The position numbers and the translations under genes were made by a program. The notes beneath the pieces are model-generated. The model did not search any database. It saw nothing but the letters and a program-made list of their open reading frames with translations, and had not been told where the DNA came from. From the NCBI GenBank assembly GCA_029973955.1, contig JARKQJ010000070.1, positions 1-55,378 on the forward strand: a stretch of DNA of 55,378 bases, in the 5' to 3' direction. Of this stretch, positions 36,675 through 45,486 are shown in pieces (within the stretch, counting starts at the first letter, position 1; every line of letters starts with the position of its first letter). The DNA is from Paludibaculum sp. Its GTDB lineage: Bacteria; Acidobacteriota; Terriglobia; Bryobacterales; Bryobacteraceae.

Positions 36675-38117
36675 CTAAGCTGGCGTGTCCCGGTACAGCT
36701 CCTGCAGCCGCGCCATCTCCCGGGTGAGATCGGCCTGCACCTCTCCATACGCCGCCTCGCCGTACACGCTCCGCATCTCGCGCGGGTCTTTCTTCAAATC
36801 GAACAACTCCCACTCCGGCGGTAGGATCTCCTTGCCCGTCCCCGTCGCGTCCAGCGGCTTGCCGTAGTAGTAGATCAGCTTGTGCGTGTGCGTCCGCACG
36901 CCGTAGTGCGCCGCCACATAGTGGTCGTTCGTCAGGTGCATCCAGTAGCGGTAGTACATCGACTGCCGCCAATCCTTCGGCGTGCGCCCGCGCAGGTTCT
37001 GCCGGAAGCTGCGCCCCTGCATGTCGCCCGGAATCTTCAGCCCGGCGTAATCCAGGAACGTCTCCGCGAAGTCCAGGTTGAGCACCATGTCGCGGTTCAC
37101 GCCGCCCGGCTTGATCTCGCGCGGATAGCGCATCAGAAACGGCATGCGCAGCGATTCCTCGTACATGAAACGCTTGTCGAACCAGCCGTGATCGCCCAGA
37201 AAAAAGCCCTGATCGGAGGTGTAGATCACAATGGTGTCCTCCTCCAGGTTCTCTGCCTTCAGGTAGTCCAGCAGACGTCCCACGTTGTCGTCCACGCTTT
37301 GCACGCAGCGGAGGTAGTCTTTGATGTAGATCTGATACGCCCAGCGGCGCAGGTCGTTGCCTTTGAGGCCCGGCGGGAAGTCCGTCTTCACGTCGTTCCG
37401 GTTCATGTGTTCGCCTACGCGCATCCGCGCGCGGTGCGCCGCTTCGGAGCGGTGGTCGTAGTCGTCGAAGAGATTGTCCGGCTCCGGAATCGTCTGACCG
37501 TCGAACAGGTGCGCGTACTTCGGCCCCGGCTGCCAGTTCCGGTGCGGCGCCTTGTGGTGGCACATCAGGAAAAACGGTTTGTTCTTCGGCCTGCCTTTCA
37601 GCCAGTTCAGAGAAAAGTCGCCGATCAGGTCCGTGCAATACCCCACGTGCTTCTTCTTCTCGCCGTTCTCGATGAACACCGGATCGTAGTAGGCGCCCTG
37701 GCCGGGCAGGATGTTCCAGTAGTCAAAGCCCGCGGGGTCCTTCTGCAGGTGCCACTTGCCGACGATCCCGGTCGAGTAGCCGCCCGCCTGCAGCAGCTTC
37801 GCCACGTTCTGCCGCGCCGGATCCAGCGCGTCCTGCAGCGTCTTCACGCCGTTGACGTGCGAGTACTGCCCGGTGAGAATCACGCCCCGCGACGGTGTAC
37901 AGATCGAATTCGTGCAGAAGCAGTTGTCCATTCGCACGCCGCGCTGCGCGATGCGGTCGATATTGGGCGTGCGGTTGATGCGGCTGCCGTAGGCCGAGAT
38001 GGCGTGAGAGGCGTGGTCGTCCGCCATGATGTAGAGGATGTTCGGACGGCGTGCCTCCGCCCCTCGCGCCAGTCCGGCGCCGGCCAGAGAGGAAAGCAGG
38101 AAATCCCGGCGTTGCAT
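36675..38117 (-). CDS. Sulfatase (type I, formylglycine-dependent), Tat-exported
   Basis: 480 residues with twin-arginine signal QRRDFLLSSLAGAG. Metal ligands D33/D34 are in ILYIMADDHASHAI. The formylglycine motif is C73-T-P-S-R77 in NSICTPSRGVILTGQY, the C-x-P-x-R form accepted by FGE-type maturases. GIVGKWHLQKDP and VIYTSDQGFFLGDHGWFDKR complete the active site. It is convergent with GH35, 24 bases from its stop. A role in desulfating polysaccharide before GH attack is inferred. Confidence 0.95.
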   Translation of the reverse strand: MQRRDFLLSSLAGAGLARGAEARRPNILYIMADDHASHAISAYGSRINRTPNIDRIAQRGVRMDNCFCTNSICTPSRGVILTGQYSHVNGVKTLQDALDPARQNVAKLLQAGGYSTGIVGKWHLQKDPAGFDYWNILPGQGAYYDPVFIENGEKKKHVGYCTDLIGDFSLNWLKGRPKNKPFFLMCHHKAPHRNWQPGPKYAHLFDGQTIPEPDNLFDDYDHRSEAAHRARMRVGEHMNRNDVKTDFPPGLKGNDLRRWAYQIYIKDYLRCVQSVDDNVGRLLDYLKAENLEEDTIVIYTSDQGFFLGDHGWFDKRFMYEESLRMPFLMRYPREIKPGGVNRDMVLNLDFAETFLDYAGLKIPGDMQGRSFRQNLRGRTPKDWRQSMYYRYWMHLTNDHYVAAHYGVRTHTHKLIYYYGKPLDATGTGKEILPPEWELFDLKKDPREMRSVYGEAAYGEVQADLTREMARLQELYRDTPA

Positions 38118-38331
38118 GGCGGCATCTTATCGCTTCATTCCTACTCGAATCCACCCGTTCAGCCCGTCCAATCCCCATTCAGGCGATGCGCTATGGTTCT
38201 GTAAGCCCGGCCTCTGGCTTTCCAGGGGTATAAGAGTGCCAATTTATGATCTGGAATCAATAAGTTGCTGAGGATTTTCAAGCGCCTGGGAGCTTTCCGA
38301 GAAAAAGAAAGAAATCGGTTACACTCCCTCA

Positions 38332-38359
38332 TTGAAATCCAAGAAAGGTGTGATATGAT
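38332..38359 (+). promoter_or_regulatory. Sigma-70-like promoter of the second TonB receptor
   Basis: TTGAAA (38332-38337) and TATGAT (38354-38359) are 16 bases apart, close to consensus in a GC-rich genome. The start codon is 57 bases downstream. The 299-base gap 38118-38416 otherwise holds an A/T-rich stretch with no other gene seen. Confidence 0.6.
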
Positions 38360-38416
38360 CCCCAGCAGTTGGGTGTTGGGCCCAGCTGAAAGGTGAGTAA
38401 ACTCTAGGGGGTTCTC

Positions 38417-41400
38417 GTGACGATCCGTCCTTTGTCTGTTCTCTCCCTTCTGTGTCTGGCATCAGTGATGCTGCCTGCACAGGAGTTCCGTGCCACTCTT
38501 TCGGGCCATGTATACGACTCGAGCGGTGGGGCCGTCCCTAATGCCAAGCTGCAGGCTGTCAACTTGGCGAACAATGAATCACTGAACGCGACCACGGACA
38601 GCTCCGGTTCGTATTCAATTCCATCCCTGCGCCCCGGCATCTACAAATTGACCGTCACTGCGGCAGGGTTCAAGCAATATATCCGTGAGAACATCACACT
38701 TGAGGTTGGCCGCGTTCTAGGTGTCGACATCACGCTCGAAGTAGGCGCGGTGTCGGAATCCATCAATGTGACGGCCGAATCCGCTCAACTGGAAACCCAG
38801 ACCGCCAGCCGCGTGGCCGTCGTCTCTACCACCCAGGTCGCCGAAATGCCCTTGAATGCGCGCAACCCGTTCATGCTCGGAGCCATGATGTCCGGCGTCA
38901 CCTTCCGCGGCGCCGCCATCTGGCAGCGGCCCTTTGACAACGGCGCCATCGCCGAGTGGTCTGTCAATGGCGGCCGCCAGTCGAACAATGAATTCCTGAT
39001 GGATGGCGCGCCCAACAACGCCCAGGCCGGCACCAACAATATCGCCTACGTCCCCATCGTCGATGCCGTGCAGGAGTTCAGCGTCCAGCAAAACTCCTAT
39101 GACGCGCAGTATGGCCGCACCGGCGGAGGCGTCTTCAACGTCGTCTTGAAGAGCGGTACCAACCAGTTCCACGCCACGGGATGGGAGTTCCTGCGCCGCA
39201 AGCCGCTGGATGCGAATGCCTTCCAGAACAACGCCGTGGGCGCGCCACGTCCCGACCACAAGCTGGATCAGTATGGCTTCCAGTTGGAAGGCCCCGTCTA
39301 TATCCCGAAACTGCTCAGGAAAGACGGGCCAGTGAGACTCTTCTACCTCGGGAGCTTCGAGAACTACCGCGAAGCCTGGCCGCAGTTCCTGGTCAACTCC
39401 TATCCCACCCAGGAGATGCGGAACGGCGACTTCAGCAAACTGGTCAATGCCCAGAACGCACCGGTGACCATCTACAATCCTTTCAACGCCACCACCGATG
39501 CCAGCGGCAACCCCGTCCGCACACCCTTCGCCGGCAATGTCATTCCCTCCAGCATGATCAACTCGATCGCGAAGAACCTCAGCGCCTACATGCCGCTGCC
39601 GAACGCCACCACGGCCGGTGTTGCCTACGCTCAGCAGAACAACATCAATTCGACCTACGCCGCGCTGGATAAGTTCTACAACCTGATCCTCAAGTTCGAT
39701 TGGAACTTCGGCGACAAGCACAGGGCCTTCTTCCGCCACGCTTCCAACGACCGCACCGAAGATCGCGCCGTGAACAACATCGACAACAAGCCCGGCACCA
39801 ACGGCCAGCAGCCCTTTCAGCGCATCAACGATGCCTACGTGCTCGACTGGGTGAGCACTCTCACCCCCACCCTCGTCATGAACATCCGGGCCTCCAATAA
39901 CCGGTTCCTCGATCCTGGCCGCGGCGCCGCCAACGAGAACTTCGACCTCGCCGGCCTCGGACTGCCGAAGTCCATGCTCGCCCAACTGCCCGGTCCCGTC
40001 GATTTCGGCATCTGGCAGTTCAGCACCACAGGCACCAACGCCCAGTACTCCACCCTCGGCCGCAGCCGTGGCGGCACAGTCACCAACAACTACAACCTCG
40101 CCGGCACCATCACCAAGATCTGGGGCAGCCACAACATCAAGGTCGGCGGCGACATCCGCCGCGGTGAGTACCTCACCCGCGGTACCGGCAACATCCTCTT
40201 CTTCAATGCCCAGAAGAACTTCACCAGCCGGCTTTGGAATCAGGATGAAAGTACCTCCGGCGACTCTTACGCCACTTTCCTCCTTGGCGTCCCCACCGGT
40301 AATTCCAACTACCCGCTCTATGGCTACTACCGCAACTGGTACGTCTCGCCGTACTTCCAGGACGACTGGAAGATCAGCCGCAACCTCACCATCAACCTGG
40401 GGCTGCGCTGGGACTACAACGGCGGCCTCGACGAGAAATGGAACCGCAATAACCGCGGCTTCAGCCCCACCGTTGCCAGCCCCATCGCCGGCCAGATCCC
40501 GCCCGAAATGATCGCGCTCTACCCGGATCTCGCCAGACTCAAGGGCGGCCTCCGCTTTGCCGGCGTCAACGGCGAATCCCGCCTCTTCCGCAACAACGAC
40601 ATGAATAACTGGCAGCCCCGCGTCGGCTTCGCTTACGCCATCAACAGTAAGGTCGTCATGCGCGGCGGTTATGGAATGTACTTCCTCAATCCGAACAACG
40701 ACGACATCATCGGTGCAGGCTTCAGCACCAGCACCGAAATCGTCAACAGTCTGGACGGCGGCCGCACACCCATCGCCAACATCATCTCGAACCCGTACCC
40801 CAACGGCATCAACGTTCCCTCGGGTTCTTCTCTCGGCGCCGCCACCTTCGTGGGACGCAATACCAACTGGTTCAACGGCGATACCTTCTACACGCCGTAC
40901 GTCAACCAGTTCTCCTTTGGCTTCCAGTACCAGCTGCGCCCCACAGCCACCCTGGACGTCTCCTACGTGGGCAGCCGCACCATCGGCGCAAACGACCAGA
41001 AGGATTACAACCTCCCCTCACTCGACTTCCGCAGGAAGTGCAACCTCCAGGAGGGCGGCCTTCCTGGCTATTGCGACGCAGCCCTGACCAATCCATTCAA
41101 GGGGATTCCCGCCTTCCTGGGCACCAACTTCTACACCGCCAACACCCTCTCCCGTTTCAACCTCAGCCGCCCCTTCCCGCAGTTTGACGGCGCGATGCAG
41201 GAACGCGGCAGGAACGACTCCCGCATCTATTTCAATTCGCTCCAAGTCAATTACAACCAGCGCGTCGCCCGCGGCGTCATGTTTATGGCCAATTACACCT
41301 GGAGCAAGATGATGGAACAGTGGGGCTTCAACGATCCCTACGCCAACGTCGTTCAGCAGGGCCTCTACTTCAACGACCGGACCCATATCCTCAAGTTCAA

Positions 41401-42022
41401 TACCGTCTACGAACTCCCCTTCGGCAAAGGCCAGAAGTTCGGCGCCGGAGCCACCGGCCTGACCAATAAGCTCATCTCCGGATGGCAGTTCACCACCTAC
41501 TACAACAACAGCTCCGGCGAGCCCACAGACCTGCCGGGCAACGTGATCATGCTCAAAGACCCCCGCACCCCCGGCGGCGGTTGGGACGGCACCATCAACT
41601 GGAAAGCCCACCAGGTCCGCGCCTGGAACCCCTGCGTGGCGCGCCAATTCAACGACGGCTCCATCCGCATGGCTCAGTACTCCATCGACAGGGGCTGCGG
41701 CACGGATCCCGCCAGTGCAGTCTGGCTCCAGACGGCCAGCTACGCGCCGCGCTACACCCCGTCCCGCAGCGGCCAGATCCGCAAGCAGCATGCCTTCACC
41801 ATGGATGCGTCCATCAGCAAGATGACCACAATCACCGAACGGCTCAAGGTGCAGTTCCGCCTGGAGATGTTCAACATGCTGAACCACAACTTCTACGGAC
41901 GCAACGAAAGCTACAACGGCGATCCCACCAATCCCAACTTCGGCACCGTGTTCCCGCACCTGGCCAGCACTCAGAACGGGTACCCGCGCCAGATCCAGAT
42001 CGGCATCAAGGGCTTCTGGTAA
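38417..42022 (+). CDS. Oar-like TonB-dependent receptor with carboxypeptidase-regulatory-like domain
   Basis: 1201 residues from a GTG at 38417 with AGGGGG upstream; signal peptide (RPLSVLSLLCLASVMLPAQ). FRATLSGHVYDSSGGAVPNA begins the CarboxypepD_reg-like domain; the plug includes SVNGGRQSNNEFLMDG and NSYDAQYGRTGGGVFNVVLKSG; the barrel ends in tryptophan (QIGIKGFW). It is an outer-membrane importer. Unlike the receptor at 26.9-30.4 kb it has no enzyme gene behind it: a strong terminator follows. Substrate is unknown. Confidence 0.95.
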   Translation: MTIRPLSVLSLLCLASVMLPAQEFRATLSGHVYDSSGGAVPNAKLQAVNLANNESLNATTDSSGSYSIPSLRPGIYKLTVTAAGFKQYIRENITLEVGRVLGVDITLEVGAVSESINVTAESAQLETQTASRVAVVSTTQVAEMPLNARNPFMLGAMMSGVTFRGAAIWQRPFDNGAIAEWSVNGGRQSNNEFLMDGAPNNAQAGTNNIAYVPIVDAVQEFSVQQNSYDAQYGRTGGGVFNVVLKSGTNQFHATGWEFLRRKPLDANAFQNNAVGAPRPDHKLDQYGFQLEGPVYIPKLLRKDGPVRLFYLGSFENYREAWPQFLVNSYPTQEMRNGDFSKLVNAQNAPVTIYNPFNATTDASGNPVRTPFAGNVIPSSMINSIAKNLSAYMPLPNATTAGVAYAQQNNINSTYAALDKFYNLILKFDWNFGDKHRAFFRHASNDRTEDRAVNNIDNKPGTNGQQPFQRINDAYVLDWVSTLTPTLVMNIRASNNRFLDPGRGAANENFDLAGLGLPKSMLAQLPGPVDFGIWQFSTTGTNAQYSTLGRSRGGTVTNNYNLAGTITKIWGSHNIKVGGDIRRGEYLTRGTGNILFFNAQKNFTSRLWNQDESTSGDSYATFLLGVPTGNSNYPLYGYYRNWYVSPYFQDDWKISRNLTINLGLRWDYNGGLDEKWNRNNRGFSPTVASPIAGQIPPEMIALYPDLARLKGGLRFAGVNGESRLFRNNDMNNWQPRVGFAYAINSKVVMRGGYGMYFLNPNNDDIIGAGFSTSTEIVNSLDGGRTPIANIISNPYPNGINVPSGSSLGAATFVGRNTNWFNGDTFYTPYVNQFSFGFQYQLRPTATLDVSYVGSRTIGANDQKDYNLPSLDFRRKCNLQEGGLPGYCDAALTNPFKGIPAFLGTNFYTANTLSRFNLSRPFPQFDGAMQERGRNDSRIYFNSLQVNYNQRVARGVMFMANYTWSKMMEQWGFNDPYANVVQQGLYFNDRTHILKFNTVYELPFGKGQKFGAGATGLTNKLISGWQFTTYYNNSSGEPTDLPGNVIMLKDPRTPGGGWDGTINWKAHQVRAWNPCVARQFNDGSIRMAQYSIDRGCGTDPASAVWLQTASYAPRYTPSRSGQIRKQHAFTMDASISKMTTITERLKVQFRLEMFNMLNHNFYGRNESYNGDPTNPNFGTVFPHLASTQNGYPRQIQIGIKGFW

Positions 42023-42041
42023 ACTGCAGCCTGCCATCAAT

Positions 42042-42075
42042 GCGAGGAGCGGCGCCCCGCGGCGCCGCTCCTCGC
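42042..42075. terminator. Bidirectional terminator after the TonB receptor
   Basis: Perfect 15-base arms GCGAGGAGCGGCGCC (42042-42056) and its complement (42061-42075) enclose CCGC, then GTTTC. It lies between the convergent receptor (ends 42022) and the DinB gene (ends 42092). Confidence 0.8.
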
Positions 42076-42091
42076 GTTTCCGGGGATCCTT

Positions 42092-42592
42092 CTATTTGCC
42101 GTTGAGCAGCAGCACGTGATGCAACTCGTGTCCGGCGATGATCCACGCCAGCGCGCGCACCGACGCCGGCTTGCCGTCCACCGTCCCGGTCCGCGTCCAG
42201 GCCGCTTCCGGCAGCGAGCGGAACAATGCCACGGTGGCGGCGCGCACGGCCTGCAACTCTTCGAGCAGTGACTCCATCGTCCGCTCACGAAAATTGGCGT
42301 TCTCCACGTAGGGGTCCTGGTCGAAGCCGGCCAGTGGCGTCTGGTCGCCGCGGGCGATCCGCAGCGCGCGCACCGACATGATCCGCTCTGTGTCGATGAC
42401 GTGGCCCAGCACCTCTTTCAGCGACCATTTGCCGGGCGCCGGGCGCACTGACGCCGCCTCGTCCGAGACTGCGCGCAGCGCGGCCTCCAGCGGATTGGCG
42501 GTGAGTTTGCCCAGGATCGGGCCGTCGGGGACGTGGTCGATGTAGCGGCCGAAATACGGCGCATATTCGGAAGGGTCTGGGCGCACGGACAT
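42092..42592 (-). CDS. DinB-superfamily protein
   Basis: 166 residues from the ATG at 42592; a GTG at 42616 would add eight residues. A four-helix DinB-like protein with metal-ligand-type histidines in LGHVIDTERIM and IIAGHELHHVLLLNG. PAPGKWSLKEVLGHVIDTE is the typical family segment. Members include thiol-dependent transferases and proteins of unknown role. It is last in the minus-strand group with the YbaK-like gene 66 bases upstream. Confidence 0.88.
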   Translation of the reverse strand: MSVRPDPSEYAPYFGRYIDHVPDGPILGKLTANPLEAALRAVSDEAASVRPAPGKWSLKEVLGHVIDTERIMSVRALRIARGDQTPLAGFDQDPYVENANFRERTMESLLEELQAVRAATVALFRSLPEAAWTRTGTVDGKPASVRALAWIIAGHELHHVLLLNGK

Positions 42593-42658
42593 AACCCCAT
42601 TATGGGGGAGGAGCACCTCGCCGCCCAGACCCCGATCTCACCGCATCGCGGACGGCGG

Positions 42659-43138
42659 TCACACCGCCGTGTGGGCAAAGGCCAGCACGCTGGGTTTCAC
42701 CAGGTGCTCCCAGTCCTCCGTGTTCATCTGGACTACGTCGCGATGAGTTCCGGCGTTGAAGCTGATGGTCTCTTCCGCCATCATCAGGCCATCCACCCAG
42801 ATCGGCATATCGAATAGCGTCCCGTTGCCGAATGGCGGCATGGCGCCGAGTTCGCACTCCGGAAAGAGTTCCTCGATCTCGCGCTCCGTGGCCAGCCTCA
42901 GATGCCGGCTGCCGAACGCCGCGCGCAGCTCGTCCAGGTCCACAATGCGATCGGCCGGCAGCACGGCCATCGTGAAGCCCTCCTCGGAGTGCACCACGAC
43001 GACTTTGGCAAAAGTCCGCGGTGACACGTGCTCGGCGCGGGCCGTCTCACGAGCGGTGTAGCTGAGAGGATGCCGGTCGTGCTTATAATGCGTCTCCTTC
43101 AGTTCCAGGAAGGCGATCAGGCGGTCAATGGTCTTCAT
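42659..43138 (-). CDS. YbaK/EbsC-type aminoacyl-tRNA deacylase domain protein
   Basis: 159 residues. The fold removes mischarged amino acids from tRNA (for example Cys-tRNA-Pro for YbaK). The conserved lysine is K45 (RTFAKVVVV) and ECELGAMPPFG (94-104) is the family loop. AAGGAG is positioned upstream of the ATG at 43138. The tRNA specificity is not predictable, and some members have other substrates. Its ATG overlaps the stop of a predicted 49-residue ORF (ATGA at 43135-43138). Confidence 0.88.
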   Translation of the reverse strand: MKTIDRLIAFLELKETHYKHDRHPLSYTARETARAEHVSPRTFAKVVVVHSEEGFTMAVLPADRIVDLDELRAAFGSRHLRLATEREIEELFPECELGAMPPFGNGTLFDMPIWVDGLMMAEETISFNAGTHRDVVQMNTEDWEHLVKPSVLAFAHTAV

Positions 43139-43284
43139 GGCTTTCTCCTTGCGCCAGGCTTCTGTTGCCCGCGCGGCGAGGCTTTCTCCTGCGAACGCCG
43201 GTTCTGGCCGGGCGCAGGGGCGTGGGTCCGGATCCGGTCGACGGCCCAGGTTCGGACGACGTGGGGTTGTGACGGGCGATCCAC
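43135..43284 (-). CDS. Possible small Arg/Pro-rich protein, 49 residues
   Basis: From GTG at 43284 (GGGAG about eight bases upstream) the minus-strand frame runs 49 codons to a TGA that overlaps the next gene's ATG as ATGA. The peptide begins DRPSQPHVVRTWAVDR and ends GQQKPGARRKP, so it is strongly basic. The fill of an otherwise 168-base gap, the ribosome site and the coupling argue for a real gene; high GC makes chance open frames common, so it is unproven. No family is recognised. Confidence 0.35.
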   Translation of the reverse strand: MDRPSQPHVVRTWAVDRIRTHAPAPGQNRRSQEKASPRGQQKPGARRKP

Positions 43285-43306
43285 TTCGGTTCTCCCTTCG
43301 ATGGAA

Positions 43307-43537
43307 TTAGGACGGCTCCGCGCGGTCGGCGGAGACGGATGCGGTGACTGGGACGGGGATCCGGCTCAACAGGCGTTCCACCTGGTCCAGGCGCTCATGC
43401 AGGGCCTCGCGGAATGCGCGCTTGTGGGTGTGGCGGATCTCGCCCAGCAGGTCGCGTTGCTTGATCTCCAAGAGGTGGGCGATGAGGAACCAGTCCTCCG
43501 GACCCAACTCTGGAACTTCCGAGGCAGGGTTGCTCAT
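43307..43537 (-). CDS. Small conserved-looking helical protein, 76 residues
   Basis: 76 residues, not recognised. AGGAGG lies five bases before the ATG, a near-ideal ribosome site. The middle, EDWFLIAHLLEIKQRDLLGE to HERLDQVERLLSRI, predicts two amphipathic helices with charged/hydrophobic alternation suited to a dimer or coiled coil. The tail is Pro/Val/Ala-rich and probably flexible. It heads the minus-strand group continuing to the 49-residue ORF and the YbaK-like gene. Confidence 0.7.
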   Translation of the reverse strand: MSNPASEVPELGPEDWFLIAHLLEIKQRDLLGEIRHTHKRAFREALHERLDQVERLLSRIPVPVTASVSADRAEPS

Positions 43538-43642
43538 GTCATCCTCCTGACTCTGTTTCGATCCGGCCCTAAATTACTCCCAAATGAGTTGAAATGGAAG
43601 GGGAAATCCAAGGCCCCGCGGGCGGCGTGGTACACCTGAGAT

Positions 43643-44719
43643 ATGCGCCGTTCCGGATGGGCCGCGGTCTTCGCCCTCAGTTTCACACTCCTTCACGCCG
43701 AGGTGCCTCCCGCTGCCGGAGAAGCCCTGGCGCGGATCGCCTCTGAGGCGATGCAGAAGGCCCGCATCCCCGCCGTCTCCGTTGCAGTCGCCCAGGGCGA
43801 CGGCCCCATTTGGGCTTCCGCCTGGGGCTTTGCCGATCTCGAAAACCGCGTCCCCGCCACCCCCGACAGCCTCTTCCGCATCGGCTCCATCTCCAAGCCC
43901 TTCACCGGAGTAGCCGCGCTCCAGTTGCGGGAAGCCGGCCGCCTCGATCTCGAAGCCGAAGTTCAGCAGTACGTCCCCTCCTTTCCCCGGAAGAAGTGGC
44001 CCATCAACACCCGCCTGCTCCTCTGCCACCAGGCCGGCATCCGCAACTACCAGGGCGGTGAGTTCGATAGCACCCGCAACTACTCCGGCGTCCTCGACGC
44101 CCTCCAGATCTTCGCCCGCGATCCGCTCATCCATGAGCCCGGCTCCAAGTACGCCTACACGACCTACGGCATCAACCTCGCCGGCGCCGTCGTCGAAGCC
44201 GCCGCCGGCCGCCCCTTCGCCGAACAGGTCAAATCCCGCATCTTCGATCCCTCCGGCGTCACTGCCATGCAGCCTGACGACGTCTACCGCCTCATCCCCC
44301 GCCGCGCCCACGGCTACCGCAAGCGCAAAGACGGGACTCTCGAAAACTGCGCCTTGGCCGATACCAGCAACAAACTCCCCGGCGGTGGCTGGGTCTCCAC
44401 CGCCACCGACGTCGTTCTCTTCGCCCGCGCCCTGCTCGACGGGAAACTCCTGAAACCGGAATCCGTCGAGCTCATGTGGACCCCGCAGAAGCTCAGCTCC
44501 GGCGAAGCCACCGGCTACGGGCTCTGCTGGGGGCTCTACCGCAAAGACGGGCTCCTCGTCGCCGAACACGGCGGCACCCAGCAGGGCATCAAATCCCACC
44601 TGCTCGTCGTGCCCGAAAAGAAACTCATCGTCGCAGTCCTCACCAACCTCGAAGAGTCCGGCGCCGCCGACATCGCTCGCGCCTTGCTGGCCGAACTCTG
44701 GAAGGGATCCCAACCATGA
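43643..44719 (+). CDS. Beta-lactamase-like (class C/PBP4-type) serine hydrolase
   Basis: 358 residues with a signal peptide (WAAVFALSFTLLHAE). The active-site serine is S82 in GSISKPF (S-x-S-K), the second motif is YTTYGIN, and the third is HGG in VAEHGGTQQG. This is the serine beta-lactamase/esterase EstB/PBP4 family; periplasmic. The substrate may be a peptide, an ester or a D-amino-acid compound. Its TGA overlaps the ATG of the next gene (44716-44719), suggesting coupled translation. Confidence 0.88.
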   Translation: MRRSGWAAVFALSFTLLHAEVPPAAGEALARIASEAMQKARIPAVSVAVAQGDGPIWASAWGFADLENRVPATPDSLFRIGSISKPFTGVAALQLREAGRLDLEAEVQQYVPSFPRKKWPINTRLLLCHQAGIRNYQGGEFDSTRNYSGVLDALQIFARDPLIHEPGSKYAYTTYGINLAGAVVEAAAGRPFAEQVKSRIFDPSGVTAMQPDDVYRLIPRRAHGYRKRKDGTLENCALADTSNKLPGGGWVSTATDVVLFARALLDGKLLKPESVELMWTPQKLSSGEATGYGLCWGLYRKDGLLVAEHGGTQQGIKSHLLVVPEKKLIVAVLTNLEESGAADIARALLAELWKGSQP

Positions 44720-45474
44720 AAATCTTCATCCTGCTCCTGACCCTCGCCCTCGCCGGATACGGCGCCGAACTCTCCTCGAAGACCGTGGCCGCCTTCGCCA
44801 AGTACATGGAGCAGGCCGACCGTGCCACCACCGCCCGCTCCACCGCCTCCCAGCCCCGTCTCTCTCCCGCTCCCGGCGCGCCGCCCCAGATCGTTGCCTG
44901 GGATCAGGACAACCCGCGCGAAGTGCCCGACGCCCTCATCCACGATTGGGTAGGCGCCATGCTCATCCCCGGCGCCAAACTCGCCGACGGCGTCGCCGTC
45001 CTCAAGGACATCGATCGCTATTCGCAGGTCTACCGCGGCGACATCATGAAGGCCCGGCTGCTCGAAGATAAGGGCGACCACCGCCGCGTTAGCTTCCGCG
45101 TCGTTCGCAAGAAGGTCATCACCGTCGTCCTGGACATCGAATACGACATCGAATACAAGAACTCCGGCGCGAACCGGATGCAGGTCTGGTCCAAGAGCGC
45201 CAGGATCTCTGAGGTGGACAACGCCGGCCAGCCCAATGAAGTCATCAAGCCTCCGGGTACCGGCCACGGCGTGCTGTGGCGCCTCAACTCTTACTGGCAC
45301 CTCGAAGAACGCGACGGAGGCCTTCTCATGGAGTGCCGCGCCATCTCCCTCACCCGCGACATTCCCACCGGCCTCGGCTGGATCATCAAACCCATGATCA
45401 CCAGCCTGCCCGAAGAGGCCCTGCGTGGCACCATGGAGAAGACCCGCTCGGCGGTCCTCGCCCACGTCAAATAG
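44716..45474 (+). CDS. Secreted START/SRPBCC-like protein, unknown function
   Basis: 252 residues beginning with signal peptide KIFILLLTLALAGYG. After a variable linker rich in Ala/Pro/Ser, residues around 70-250 show a helix-grip-like beta-rich pattern (VLKDIDRYSQVYRGDIMKA, VRKKVITVVLDIEYDIEYK, YWHLEERDGGLLMECRAISL). I read it as START-like by shape and spacing only. The ATGA overlap with the serine hydrolase suggests the two work in one periplasmic process. Confidence 0.65.
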   Translation: MKIFILLLTLALAGYGAELSSKTVAAFAKYMEQADRATTARSTASQPRLSPAPGAPPQIVAWDQDNPREVPDALIHDWVGAMLIPGAKLADGVAVLKDIDRYSQVYRGDIMKARLLEDKGDHRRVSFRVVRKKVITVVLDIEYDIEYKNSGANRMQVWSKSARISEVDNAGQPNEVIKPPGTGHGVLWRLNSYWHLEERDGGLLMECRAISLTRDIPTGLGWIIKPMITSLPEEALRGTMEKTRSAVLAHVK

Positions 45475-45486
45475 CGCTTGCTCCGC

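Noticed and set aside
43128..43310. Plus-strand 60-residue open frame over the small-ORF gap
   Set aside because: No ribosome site and an unlikely composition; the minus-strand ORF has better signals.
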